From NCBI RefSeq assembly GCF_016756395.1, contig NZ_AP018365.1, forward strand, positions 5,955,001-6,019,000: 64,000 bases of DNA, given 5' to 3'. Below the pieces are notes generated by a model. The model was not told the origin of the DNA and did no database searches. It saw only the letters and a program-made list of their open reading frames with translations. The translations under genes and the position numbers were made by a program. Numbering within the stretch: position 1 is the stretch's first letter; each line of letters starts with the position of its first letter. Shown in pieces: positions 27,204-36,041 of this stretch. This DNA comes from Streptomyces sp. SN-593. Lineage in GTDB: Bacteria; Actinomycetota; Actinomycetes; Streptomycetales; Streptomycetaceae.

Positions 27204-28736
27204 TCAGTCGGCCCTCGCCTCCCCGGCCGCCGTCTGCTGTCGGCCCAGGGCTTGCCAGGCGATGGTGCCGTTCTGGACGGAGTGGGCCTCGTCCGCCCGG
27301 ACGACCTGGCCGACGGGCTTGCTGGCCGCGATGTGCTCCAGGATGGAGACCAGATCGTCCTCGGCGAAGCGCCCGGCCGCAGCCGCGAGCCCGAGGGCCT
27401 GGTCGACCCGGTCACTGCCCAGGACCGCGGCGAGCTCGACGGCGTGGGCCATTTTGGCGCGGATCCGGGACGCTCCTGCGGGTCCGGCCTCCTTCAGCCA
27501 GCGCCCGGCTCCCGGGCCGATGCCCACGAACGCGACCTCCGCCTCAGAGCGCGGTCGCAGCCTGGGCTGATGGACCGACCGGCCCTCGGGGTGGTCGGGG
27601 TAGTGCGCATCGATGATCTGCGGGACGCCGGGTGTGGACAACTGGTGGCGCCAGATCTCCGACAGGTCACCGGAGCTGGTGCGGGCCGTGATCGACAGCT
27701 CCTCGCCGACGACCCGGCACCAGACCCTGGCGCCGGTGTAGCCGGGTGGGGTCGAGTAGCGCACCGAGTTGAAGCTGATGGTGCGGTCCGAGCCGACCAC
27801 CCGCTCCTCGCCCAGCGCGAGCGCCAGCGGCTCCGGCGGGAGGACGTGCAAGGTGGTGCGTTCGATATCGAGCCGGTCCGCCGGGATCTGCCCGGTCGCC
27901 CGGTGCCGACGCGTGTTCACCGTGTCGCACCAGACCAGGCAGGCGTCCGTGAGTTCGGCGAACGTGTCGTAGGTGGGCAGTAGGTTCGCCTCGGTGGGGA
28001 CCAGGTCGGCCTTCGCAATGCGGACCGTGGCCTCCGCGCCGCCCTTTGACTCAGGGTCGTAGGGAACGCAGCTGACGACCTGGCAGCCGTAGTGCCGGCC
28101 TGCGGCGACCATCAGTGGGTGCCGGACCGGGATCCCGGCGATGTGCTCGACGGTGACCGTCTTCGCGTTGTCGGTCAGCAGGTAGGTCGGAGCCCCGCCG
28201 ATCCGCCGCAACGTGGTGTCCAGGCAGGCCACCAAGGTGCCCAGGGTGCAGTCCCAGACTGGGATCACCACCCGGAAGCGGGACCAGGACAGCCACGCGC
28301 AGAACAGCCAAGTCCGCCGCCCGCTGATTTTGGGGCCCTCGCCCCAGTCGAACTGCAGCCATTGCCCGGGCTCGGGGATCCACGGACGATAGGTCCGCCG
28401 CTTGCCGGCCTTCCACGCGGTCTTCGCCGCGTTCACCGCCCGCCGGGTCGACCGCGCGCTGCCCGGGTAGCCCATCTTCACCAGCTTCTCGTGGACCACA
28501 TCGGCGCGGATCGTCGCCTTCGACTGCTCGACCCACTCCTCGATCTTCTCCAGGAACGCGTCGATCATCTTCGGTCGCGGCTCGCGCCCGTACGGGTTGC
28601 GCCCGCTGTCGCGGGCCTCGACATACCGCTTGACCGTCTTCGGGTCGTGCCCCGTGAGGGCGGCAGCCGACCAGACCGTCTCGGTGAGGTCGTACGCCTC
28701 GAATATCTCCATGATCTCTCTGTCAGACTTCGTCAC
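27204..28736 (-). CDS. istA: IS21-family transposase IstA
   Basis: A 510-residue transposase. The GTG at 28736 has GAAGAGG upstream and gives the usual N-terminus before SDREIMEIFEAYDLT. An HTH segment (HDPKTVKRYVEA) is followed by the DDE core: WLQFDWGEGPK (Asp), APTYLLTDNAKTV (Asp) and PYDPESKGGAEATVR (Glu). The C-terminal beta domain (SFNSVRYSTPPGYTGARVWC) is typical of IstA. The frame is intact. Confidence 0.9.
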   Translation of the reverse strand: MTKSDREIMEIFEAYDLTETVWSAAALTGHDPKTVKRYVEARDSGRNPYGREPRPKMIDAFLEKIEEWVEQSKATIRADVVHEKLVKMGYPGSARSTRRAVNAAKTAWKAGKRRTYRPWIPEPGQWLQFDWGEGPKISGRRTWLFCAWLSWSRFRVVIPVWDCTLGTLVACLDTTLRRIGGAPTYLLTDNAKTVTVEHIAGIPVRHPLMVAAGRHYGCQVVSCVPYDPESKGGAEATVRIAKADLVPTEANLLPTYDTFAELTDACLVWCDTVNTRRHRATGQIPADRLDIERTTLHVLPPEPLALALGEERVVGSDRTISFNSVRYSTPPGYTGARVWCRVVGEELSITARTSSGDLSEIWRHQLSTPGVPQIIDAHYPDHPEGRSVHQPRLRPRSEAEVAFVGIGPGAGRWLKEAGPAGASRIRAKMAHAVELAAVLGSDRVDQALGLAAAAGRFAEDDLVSILEHIAASKPVGQVVRADEAHSVQNGTIAWQALGRQQTAAGEARAD

Positions 28737-28921
28737 AGAACCTCTTCGACCGATTCGCTGATGCTTCGCAAACACCAGCAAACCGAACGAAGAGGTCTCC
28801 TTCGTCTACGGAAGCGATCAGGAACACCACAGGCCGGACGGCCACCCACCTGGAATTCTGGTGGCCATCAGCCGGGACTCAACTGGCCGCACACCCGGAC
28901 TCTGCCACGGCCGCCGACAGG

Positions 28922-28966
28922 TGCCCCCGGCAGGATTCGAACCTGCGCACACGGCTCCGGAGGCCG
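28922..28966. repeat. att copy 2: 45-bp tRNA-Arg 3' duplicate
   Basis: The same sequence and orientation as the 3' part of the tRNA-Arg gene at 37821. It begins 55 bp right of the IS21 end and separates island segment A from the CRISPR-bearing segment B. Confidence 0.85.
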
Positions 28967-29233
28967 GAGGAGCGGTTACTCCTTGAACGGCCCTGATCAG
29001 GGCGGAGTTGAGATCAAGCGACGGGTAGGGGCGTGATCATTACGTCCCTACGACGTTGGCAGGAGCTGTTCAAGTGCCGACCTTCGCGGGTGCGTTGCGC
29101 GGGCGGCGTCTCGTCCAGGCCGACGCGCGATGGAGCGATGTGGAAGTGCGAGGCCGTTATGTTTGATATGCCCGAGTCGGCGGAAGTTGTAAAATCCGAC
29201 CCCATCGGCCGATAGAGTCCCAGGTCAGAAAGT
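28967..29233 (+). promoter_or_regulatory. Probable CRISPR leader, no cas gene
   Basis: A 267-bp stretch without a supported gene. The 75 bp next to the first repeat are less GC-rich (TTGTAAAATCC, CAGGTCAGAAAGT) and lie on the side of the undegenerate first repeat, so this is the likely leader and promoter. No cas1 or cas2 end is recognisable. Confidence 0.45.
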
Positions 29234-29933
29234 GTGCTCCCCGCGCCCGCGGGGATGGTCCCGATCTGGGTTTCGGCCACGGCCGCCCCCTTGGGTGCTC
29301 CCCGCGCCCGCGGGGATGGTCCCTCGTCCACGTTGACGCGAGCGAAGCTCCCGTCGTGCTCCCCGCGCCCGCGGGGATGGTCCCTCGTCCACGGCCTGCC
29401 GGTGCGAGGCGACGGTGTGCTCCCCGCGCCCGCGGGGATGGTCCCTGGGGAACCGTGCGGACCCGACCTGGGCAGGCGTGCTCCCCGCGCCCGCGGGGAT
29501 GGTCCCGAGATGGACGACGGCTACGACATCTGCTTCTCGTGCTCCCCGCGCCCGCGGGGATGGTCCTACGTTCCGGAGTCACCGGTCACCCCCGAACTCG
29601 TGCTCCCCGCGCCCGCGGGGATGGTCCCCCCCTCAGCCCGTACTACGGGCTGATTGGCCGGTGCTCCCCGCGCCCGCGGGGATGGTCCATCCGCTACGAC
29701 TTCATCAAGCCGCCGGCCGGTGTGCTCCCCGCGCCCGCGGGGATGGTCCCGACGAGCGCAACATAACAGCCCTGGTCAGTGAGTGCTCCCCGCGCCCGCG
29801 GGGATGGTCCCGAGGGAGCCGACTACGCCCACCTCGCCGCCGCGTGCTCCCCGCGCCCGCGGGGATGGTCCCAAGAACCTGCGCGTGCCCGTGGCGTTCG
29901 CCGAGTGCTCCCCGCGCCCGCGGGGATGGTCCG
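29234..29933 (+). CRISPR. Orphan type I-E-like CRISPR array, 12 repeats, 11 spacers
   Basis: Twelve copies of a 29-bp repeat (GTGCTCCCCGCGCCCGCGGG then GATGGTCCC) at an exact 61-bp period (29234, 29295, 29356, ... 29905), with eleven 32-bp spacers. The partial palindrome CCCCGCG-CCC-GCGGGG forms the crRNA hairpin. Repeats are identical except for the last base in repeats 6, 8 and 12 (T, A, G). The loss at the final repeat indicates that the leader is on the left. Sequence and spacing are those of actinobacterial type I-E arrays. No cas gene is present in the window. Spacers 2 and 3 both begin TCGTCCACG. Confidence 0.97.
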
Positions 29934-30073
29934 CTGCCGGGGGAGACACGCGACCGGTGGTGAACGAAGCGCGGCAAGCGCATGGCGGGTGCTGGGCGCG
30001 TAGATGCAACGGTTCCGAGCTGTCCGGGGAGAACGGCGGGTGGATCAGCTTCTGCGCGCCGTGGGGTCGGGGC

Positions 30074-31024
30074 ATGGCGAGAGGTGGCCAAGGGGCAGTG
30101 GACGTGGCGGGTGGCGGCGGCGCGGGGGAGAGGTTCACGGAGGAGGTTGCCGCGGGGGTGCTGCGCCAGGCGTGTGGCGAGGTGGGACTCGACGCTGCCG
30201 GGGCGAGGCTTGTGCGGCTGGGGTCCAACGCCGTGTTCGCGCTCGCCGGGCGGCCGGTGATCGTTCGGATTGCTGCCGACCCGGATGCGCTTGCCGAGAT
30301 GGATCGGGCCGTACGGGTGGCGCGGTGGCTGGCCGAGGAGGTGATCCCGGCGAACCGGTTGCTCCCGGGGATCGCCCGACAGCCCCTGGTCGTGGGCGGC
30401 CGGGTGGTGACGTTCTGGGAGAGCGTGCAGGACGAGGAGGAGTACGCGACGCTGCCGGAGTTGGCGGACTTGCTGAAGCGGCTGCACTGGCTGGAGGAGC
30501 CGGAGTCGCTGGGATTGCCGTACTTCGACCCGGTGGCGAAGGTGCAGGTGTCGGTGCGGCAACTCGGTGCGGGCGTCGACCCGGAGGACACCGCGTTCCT
30601 GGCCGACCGCACCGCCCAACTGGCGCAGGCGTACGCCCGGCTCGACTTCGTACTCCCCTTCGGCCTGATCCACGGTGACGCGAACATCGGCAACGTGCTA
30701 CGGGACCGCGCCGGCCACGCCGTGCTGATCGACCTCGACGGCTTCGCCCTGGCCCCGCGCGAGTGGGACCTGATCCAGACGGCGCTGTTCTATGACCGGT
30801 TCGGGTGGCACACCCGCGCGGAGTACGAGTCGTTCGTCCACCACTACGGCTTCGACATCATGAACTGGCCCGGCTACCAAGTGCTGGCCAATCTCCGCGA
30901 GTTGATGATGACGCTGTGGCTGGGCGGCAAGGCGGCGGCAGAGCCGAAAGCGGCCGAGGAGTTCGCTCGCCGCGTCGAAACGATCCGTACAAACGGCGAC
31001 CGGCGCCTTTGGCGACCCTTCTGA
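30074..31024 (+). CDS. Aminoglycoside phosphotransferase-fold kinase
   Basis: A 316-residue protein (ATG 30074). The APH/choline-kinase fold is shown by the catalytic loop PFGLIHGDANIGNVL (HxDxxxxN) and the metal site AVLIDLDGFALAPREWDL. The front half has the N-lobe strand SNAVFALAGRPVIVRI with a nucleotide-contact region. Streptomycetes carry many such kinases beside XRE regulators. The broken regulator at 31035-32015 is convergent with it. There is no evidence for actual aminoglycoside resistance. The long GC-rich stretch upstream to the CRISPR array holds no other gene. Confidence 0.8.
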   Translation: MARGGQGAVDVAGGGGAGERFTEEVAAGVLRQACGEVGLDAAGARLVRLGSNAVFALAGRPVIVRIAADPDALAEMDRAVRVARWLAEEVIPANRLLPGIARQPLVVGGRVVTFWESVQDEEEYATLPELADLLKRLHWLEEPESLGLPYFDPVAKVQVSVRQLGAGVDPEDTAFLADRTAQLAQAYARLDFVLPFGLIHGDANIGNVLRDRAGHAVLIDLDGFALAPREWDLIQTALFYDRFGWHTRAEYESFVHHYGFDIMNWPGYQVLANLRELMMTLWLGGKAAAEPKAAEEFARRVETIRTNGDRRLWRPF

Positions 31025-31034
31025 CGACGCGTTC

Positions 31035-32015
31035 CTACGCGTCGCGCCCGGAACCCGCGGCGGCCTGCCAGATCCGATGCTCTGCGGCCTGCGCCGCCAG
31101 TCCCCGCACGGTGGCGGAACCTGCGTGCGGGGCCAGCGCCGTACGGAACTCGCTGAGGTAGCTCACGCACCGGGCCGAGCGGAGCTGTTCCCCGAGGTCG
31201 AGCGCGTACAGGGCCACCCGGCACGCCTCCTCCAGGTCGCCGGCCCGCAGGTGGGCGTCGGCCAACACCATGGTCGCGAAGAAGTCCGAGCGCACGTGGA
31301 TACCGCTCATCGCGTTGCCCGCATGCTCGACGGCTTGCCGCGCGCGGTTCACGTCGCGGAAGCAGTGCGCGGCCTCGGCGGCGAGTTCTGCCTCGTCGAA
31401 GTAGGTGATCCACTCAGGCTCGTCGCCCTCATGGCGTCGCTCCAGGTGCCGGGCAGACTCGGCGAGCGCCTGCTCACATGCCGTGCGGTCGCCGGTACGG
31501 GCCAGCGCTCGCGCTTCCATGGCGTGGAACTGCGCCATGAGCGTCGGTGTCGCCACTCCGGAGATCCCCATCCGCGCCGCGCGGGCGGGAGTGGCCGCCT
31601 GAGTGAACTGCCCGAGGAACGTGGCCTGGTGGCTCATCGCGGACAGCACGCTGCCGGCGAGGCGCCGCTCGCCGCTGTCCTGGGCGAAGCGGAGTACCTG
31701 GAGGAAGTACCGCTGAGCCAGACCATGGTGGCAGGCGTCGTAGGACATCCACCCGGCGAGGAGGGTGAGTTCGGCGACGGTTGAAAACAGAGCGTGGCCG
31801 GTGGCGTCGTTGTAGCGGCCGCGCAACTGCGGGGGTTTGGTGCAGGTTCGGGAGCGACCAGACACCGCAGAGAGGCGTCGCTCCAAGCCGGTTCGGACGG
31901 AGGCGATTCCAGCAGCGGTTCATACCCATGCAGATCGGCTCGCCACAGGTGGCAAACCACGCTGATCGCGGCGTCGGGTGAGGGTGGGTACCGCACGTCG
32001 AGCAGCGCGGCATCC
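31035..32015 (-). pseudogene. XRE-type regulator with TPR-like C-terminus, broken
   Basis: The C-terminal helical-repeat part (ELTLLAGWMSYDACHHGLAQ, RYFLQVLRFAQDSGERRLAG, SHQATFLGQFTQAA, VRGLAAQAAEHRIW) is open and typical of large streptomycete XRE/TPR regulators. The middle (PDAAISVVCHLWRADLHGYE, SPPSEPAWSDASLR, about 31.84-32.01 kb) is in another frame. The N-terminal helix-turn-helix is absent. The region between the two parts is shortened. It therefore cannot bind DNA as the family does. Confidence 0.65.
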
Positions 32016-32049
32016 AATCGTGATCGGGGGGGGTCCGGATGCGTCGGCT

Positions 32050-32310
32050 TCAGCCGTAGAAGGTGATGTTGCAGACGTAGACGCATGCATGGCGCGGGAC
32101 GGAGAGGAAGCTGATGAAACCGCGGCCGTTGAGGATGTCGAACTCGCGGAGGCCGCCTTCCCGGTCGAAGGGGCGGCCGACCTTCGTGGAGTCGCGGCCG
32201 AGCGCGGCGAGTTCGGTGGCGAGGCGTTCGACCTCGGCGATCACGCCGGGCGGCAGTCCGTTGGTCAGGTAGTCGGCGCTCGGGTTGTAGTCCCAGGTCC
32301 ACTCGTTCAC
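32050..32310 (-). CDS. Small toxin-like protein of a two-gene cassette
   Basis: An 86-residue protein. MNEWTWDYNPSADYL, PPGVIAEVERLATELAALGR and REFDILNGRGFISFLSVPRH, ending YVCNITFYG, give an alpha then beta outline like small RelE/ParE-fold toxins of actinobacteria. Its ATG overlaps the stop of the upstream gene by 4 bp (32307-32310), the usual antitoxin-then-toxin order. No biochemical residues are assigned. The toxin role is inferred from size, order and fold impression. Confidence 0.5.
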   Translation of the reverse strand: MNEWTWDYNPSADYLTNGLPPGVIAEVERLATELAALGRDSTKVGRPFDREGGLREFDILNGRGFISFLSVPRHACVYVCNITFYG

Positions 32311-32690
32311 AGGCCGGTCTCGGCCTCTGCCTCGTCACGGATGCGGCGGATCTCGGCGATGGCGTCCGTCGGGTCGTCCGTGCCGGTGTCGACGAGGCGT
32401 TCGAGTGCACGGAGGCGTGCCGCTCGGGCCGGATGGCGCTCGATGGCGACGAAGACGGCCCAGGAGTGGACGAAAGCGCGGAGCGGGGAGATGCTCGCGG
32501 TCTGCTGGGCGTTGGTGGTGGCTTCGAAGAGGTGCTGGGTCAGTGCGGGGAGCCTGCTGGGCGCGATCTTGGTGACGGCGGCACGGAGACCGTCCGGAGT
32601 GAGGTCCGGCATGGGGATGAGCGGTCCGTACGGGCCGTCGATTTGTGCGGTCACAGCGGGCTCCGGAACGCCGAGGACATCTGTGTCCAC
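32307..32690 (-). CDS. Putative antitoxin partner (possibly DUF6247-like)
   Basis: A 127-residue, mostly helical acidic protein (GTG 32690). It shows LTPDGLRAAVTKIAPSRLPA, ISPLRAFVHSWAVFVAIERH and PARAARLRALERLV. The pattern is familiar from actinobacterial proteins encoded just before small RelE-like proteins. The DUF6247 label is from memory and tentative. It starts 56 bp from att copy 3, so the cassette sits at the edge of its island. Confidence 0.5.
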   Translation of the reverse strand: MDTDVLGVPEPAVTAQIDGPYGPLIPMPDLTPDGLRAAVTKIAPSRLPALTQHLFEATTNAQQTASISPLRAFVHSWAVFVAIERHPARAARLRALERLVDTGTDDPTDAIAEIRRIRDEAEAETGL

Positions 32691-32745
32691 AGGTACGCCA
32701 AGACACCCTGACGTATCAGGGGGTCTTCAGGCACTTCCTGCGAAG

Positions 32746-32786
32746 TGCCCCCGGCAGGATTCGAACCTGCGCACACGGCTCCGGAG
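32746..32786. repeat. att copy 3: 41-bp tRNA-Arg 3' duplicate
   Basis: TGCCCCCGGCAGG to GGCTCCGGAG, the same orientation as the other copies. It is a little shorter than copies 1 and 2. It separates segment B (CRISPR, TA) from segment C. Confidence 0.85.
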
Positions 32787-33081
32787 AGCATTCGTGTTTT
32801 GACCCCAATACCACCGGAGACCTGCACGGACTCTACACCGGCTGCTGGGAAGTGGGCCAGTGAGTCTGAGGTGTGTCGCGTGCTCTCCACGCAAGGCGCT
32901 GCCGCGCCTACGACCATGGAGGTTGGCTTCGCCGACCCGTCCCCCCCGAGTGTCACTGCCACTCTGGCCGGACAGCCCGGACAGGTGCCCCGAGGGCTGT
33001 CCGGTGCATCGGTGCTGATGGACGGCTTAACCGGACAGTCGGACAGGTGGGACACTCTCCGCCGCAGGCCGGCGGATCCAA

Positions 33082-33429
33082 CTAAGGTGAGCCCCAGTCT
33101 GTTATCTCGATGCCGGCCTGCTCCAGAAGGTCTGAGCTGATTCTTAGCGATTGGAAGGGGGAGCCGTTGTGAGCTCCCAGCCAAACCGAGCGACGCTTCT
33201 TCTCGGCGTCCGATTGATCGGGCCACCTGTCGAAACGCACGCCTGGCGTTGTGCTCTTTGGGATATCGCTGAAGCCCAAGACATATGCGGCCTCGTCGGG
33301 GTTTTTCCTCAGTCTCATCAACAGCCAAGCTACTTCCACCGTCATGCCTGCACGTTGCGCGTTGGCGAATCTGATGGCTCGCCACTGAGTCAATGGCGAG
33401 AGTAGCCATCGCGTTGTTTCTCGACGCAT
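33082..33429 (-). CDS. Hypothetical protein
   Basis: A 115-residue basic protein beginning MRRETTRWLLSPLTQWRAIR with MTVEVAWLLMRLRKNPDEAA and YVLGFSDIPKS. Base composition is lower in GC than the core, as for its neighbours in this segment. No family is recognised. It is convergent with nothing and lies 32 bp from the SLATT-like gene on the same strand, possibly in one unit. Confidence 0.4.
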   Translation of the reverse strand: MRRETTRWLLSPLTQWRAIRFANAQRAGMTVEVAWLLMRLRKNPDEAAYVLGFSDIPKSTTPGVRFDRWPDQSDAEKKRRSVWLGAHNGSPFQSLRISSDLLEQAGIEITDWGSP

Positions 33430-33461
33430 CAGCTTACGTCTCCGATCTCTACAGAGCGCTT

Positions 33462-34280
33462 CTAGACCGTGCCGTCGCGTCCCTCGTGGGGCTGGTCGAG
33501 CTGCTGCTGTCTCTTCCGCTGCTCTACGCGCAGATTCTCGACTTCCTGGGCTAGCTTGGAGAGATTCTCTTCTTCTTGTCCCACGTAAGGCGGGATGCCG
33601 AGTTCGAAGGCGTTGGCGTTCTGCTCAATTGCGTCAGCGGTCTGCTGAAGGTAAAAGCTTCGCTCTCTGTACTTGAAGTATCCGGTAAAGCCAGCAGAAA
33701 TTCCGACCCCGAGACTCAAGCCGACAGTAACCCACTTCAGATAGGAAGGAGTGTCGGCTAGGCTGGCCGCAGTTGTTGTTCCAAGCGAGCCCATAATGAT
33801 GATCGACTGAAAAGCGTTGTGAATTCTTCGGTAGTGTTGAGCTTCTTCCCTGAGTCGTTCCAACTCGCGGGGGAGTGTGTCTTTGTATGTAAATTGTCGC
33901 TGGGATGCTGGAACTGAAAGCTGAAATGCCTCTAGTAGCCTTCTCTCCTCGGCTACGTCAAGCTCTACTTGAATTCTGTGTACCGGAGTCCTGTCCTCGC
34001 GGTGGTCTTCTACAATCCACAGCACGGAGCACACTAGCCCGCAGAAAATAGTCAGTGGGATGGCGATCCAATTGAACTGCCCGAGATCTGTCGTTCTCCA
34101 AGTTGCAACCGTGGCAACGTAGATGCCGAGAGACGAGGCGGTGGCGGCAATCCCGGTTCCCCACAGGCTCCGTAGTTGAAGCTTCCTGGCTCGAATTCTC
34201 GCCTGAATGTCGAGAATTTTTTCGTTGTGAGCCATTAATCGTTCTGTAGGGCCCTCTCCGGGCTGATAGCTGCCTGCCAT
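33462..34280 (-). CDS. SLATT/DUF4231-like membrane protein
   Basis: A 272-residue protein with two pairs of membrane helices. The first pair is WGTGIAATASSLGIYVATVA and WIAIPLTIFCGLVCSVLWIV (residues about 40-95). The second is SIIIMGSLGTTTAASL and KWVTVGLSLGVGISAGFTGY (about 160-205). A helical tail follows (RERSFYLQQTADAIEQNANA) and a C-terminal coiled coil with KLAQEVENLRVEQRKRQQQ. The RYRxIHNAFQ...YFKYRERS outline is that of SLATT/DUF4231 domains, which are proposed pore-forming effectors in nucleotide-signalling conflict systems. No partner synthase is adjacent. Relatively low GC suggests recent arrival. Confidence 0.6.
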   Translation of the reverse strand: MAGSYQPGEGPTERLMAHNEKILDIQARIRARKLQLRSLWGTGIAATASSLGIYVATVATWRTTDLGQFNWIAIPLTIFCGLVCSVLWIVEDHREDRTPVHRIQVELDVAEERRLLEAFQLSVPASQRQFTYKDTLPRELERLREEAQHYRRIHNAFQSIIIMGSLGTTTAASLADTPSYLKWVTVGLSLGVGISAGFTGYFKYRERSFYLQQTADAIEQNANAFELGIPPYVGQEEENLSKLAQEVENLRVEQRKRQQQLDQPHEGRDGTV

Positions 34281-34763
34281 GCCCCACCCCTGATAGGCGA
34301 TTCGCGTCCTTGAGATTGTATGGATGCTTGTTGTGACTTGAGATGGGATCGGCGTACATGATCAATGTATGGCTTGAAGCGCATCATCTTGGCGTTTGTG
34401 ATCCGAAGAGATGAGAGAACCGTTATGACTGTAGTTGTGAAATTTGTGGCCGGTTTTTTTTCTGAACCGGAGCGTTTTGGTCCTAGATAGGCCTTCTGGC
34501 CTCGGGTTCCTGGCGGTTGATCCTTGACGGGCGGGCGTTGAGCCGGAGCCGGTGGCTGGTCTCGTTCGAACGGAGACGCGAATCTGATTCAGATGCAAGA
34601 CGAAACGGCGGGGAGTGCAAGGAGGCAACCAAGACATTTTGTCCGGGTAGGTGCTCGCAGTGCACCGCAGGATGGACATGCTCAGGCTGCGGTGCAGCGA
34701 TGCCCAGCCGTCTGGGGCGTAGGTACCGTGGGTACGGCCCATCAGTAGCTAGGGGGCAACGGC
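34281..34763. other. Intergenic region, low GC, no gene recognised
   Basis: A 483-bp gap between divergent genes (SLATT-like protein and truncated XRE). It contains a T-rich loop between CCGGTT and AACCGG (34450-34470), which could terminate transcription, and AT-rich patches suitable for promoters. Short frames on both strands are not convincing. Confidence 0.5.
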
Positions 34764-35080
34764 ATGCGTGGTCTTGGAGATCACCTCACCATCGGCGAGC
34801 GGATCGCGTTCTACAGGAAGCGCCGCGGATACACGCAAGAGGTGCCGGCCGGCCTGGTGGGCCGGAGCACTGATTGGCTGGCAAAGGCTGAGTCCGGGCG
34901 GCGCCGGCCGCCACGGGTCGACATGCTCGCGGAGCTTGCGCGAGTGCTCAGGGTGCCCCTCGGCGACCTCCTGGGGCAGTCCGTGCTTCTGGAGGACGAC
35001 AACCAGCTGGACGACGTGCCCGCAGTCGTGATGCGCTGATGAGTCCGCGGCGGCTCTCCCGCCTGCTGTTCGGTCCCGAG
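34764..35080 (+). pseudogene. Truncated XRE-family regulator
   Basis: The HTH is intact (HLTIGERIAFYRKRRGYTQE, VGRSTDWLAKAESGRRRPP, VDMLAELARVLRVPLGDLLG). The frame stops at 35039 after VPAVVMR. One frame over it continues RDALMSPRRLSRLLFGPEA, so a base was lost, and homology then ends where an IS256 fragment begins (about 35080). Full-length relatives have about 400 residues with a C-terminal TPR-like region. Confidence 0.7.
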
Positions 35081-35260
35081 GCGGATGTTCAACTGCCCAC
35101 CCCGGCGCCGGTAGCCGTACGCGTTGCACATCGCGTCGTCCTCTGCCGACATGAGCGCGTCGGTGAACGTCTTGACCATCACGCGCAGCAGGTCGGGACT
35201 CGCCGCGGCGAGGTTGTCCTCGGTGAGGGCGTGCAGGGGCAGACTGTTTGGTGCGGTCAT
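35080..35260 (-). pseudogene. IS256-family (mutator) transposase N-terminal fragment
   Basis: MTAPNSLPLHALTEDNLAAA and SPDLLRVMVKTFTDALMSAE are the standard opening of streptomycete IS256-type transposases. About 60 residues remain, degraded at CNAYGYRRRG, and the rest is missing. It truncates the XRE gene. Confidence 0.75.
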
Positions 35261-35396
35261 CGTGCTGATCTCCTTCGAGGCTTCGTCACTTCGAAGATCA
35301 GCCGGTGGCCGTCTTTCTATGCGGGCACCAACCCGGACGCCGGGACAAACTCCCGGATCAGGTCCAACCCGCTACACCACTTCCAAGGACGTAACC

Positions 35397-35996
35397 CGGC
35401 CTGCTGAGGTAGTGGGTCTCCGGTTGTCCGACTGCGACCTTCCCAAGCCACCCGAGTACGTCGTGAGCCTTGTAAAGGGCTTCCGACAGCCGGAACCGAG
35501 GTGGGGGACGCTGACCCTGCGGGATACCCGGCCCGTCTCCGGTAAGCAGTGGACCGATTCGGGGGAGCGGCACGACCGGAGAGGGTTGAAGGCACGTGAG
35601 GCGAAAGCCGATCGTCCGGTACCGATCCCGCCCGTGCTGGTTGCCATCCTGCGGGCCCACCTAGCGGAGTTCGGCACGGCGAAGGACGGCAGGGTTTTCG
35701 GAAACGAACGGGGGGACGTCGTGGGCACCTCGACCTACTGGCGAGTGTGGGAGGAGACCCGGCCGTACGCACTCCCGCCCGACCGGTCTGACTCACCTCT
35801 TGCCGGCCGACCCTACGACCTGCGACATGCCTGCATCACGAGATGGCTCAATGCTGGTGTGCCTATCGCCGAAGTGGCTCGGCGTGTGGGCAATTCGCCT
35901 GAGGTGATTCACCGTCGGTACCACGGTTGTGTCGACGGCCACGAGGAATCGGCAAGTATCAAGATTGCCCTAGCTCTCACAGTAGAGGGAGATTAA
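35397..35996 (+). pseudogene. Phage-type integrase, C-terminal fragment
   Basis: The frame gives about 200 residues of a tyrosine recombinase catalytic domain: RPAEVVGLRLSDCDLPKPPE, ADRPVPIPPVLVAILRAHLA, RPYDLRHACITRWLNAGVPI and VGNSPEVIHRRYHGCVDGHE (the last with the nucleophile Tyr). The first His of HxLR is Tyr. The N-terminal core-binding half is absent. It is 1.8 kb from the tRNA-Arg target, so it is a likely relic of the enzyme that inserted segment C. Confidence 0.75.
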
Positions 35997-36041
35997 CATA
36001 ATTCCCGCAGGATGCCAGTTGTCGACTCCTACGGGAATCCC

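Larger units (their letters stand above)
26033..28867 (-). mobile_element. IS21-family element with an extra gene
   Basis: TGGCCATCAGAATTCCA (26033-26049) and its reverse complement with one mismatch at 28851-28867 bound a 2.8-kb element. It holds istA and istB on the minus strand and one plus-strand gene between them. Confidence 0.75.

Noticed and set aside
29033..29162. Short plus-strand reading before the CRISPR leader, possibly a cas2 or other gene end
   Set aside because: No Cas2 motif or other recognisable domain. Too short to support.
29157..29963. Several ORFs of 74-182 codons on both strands with repeated PRARGD or CSPRPRGWS motifs
   Set aside because: They are translations of the CRISPR repeats. 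The 61-bp period leaves frames open by chance.
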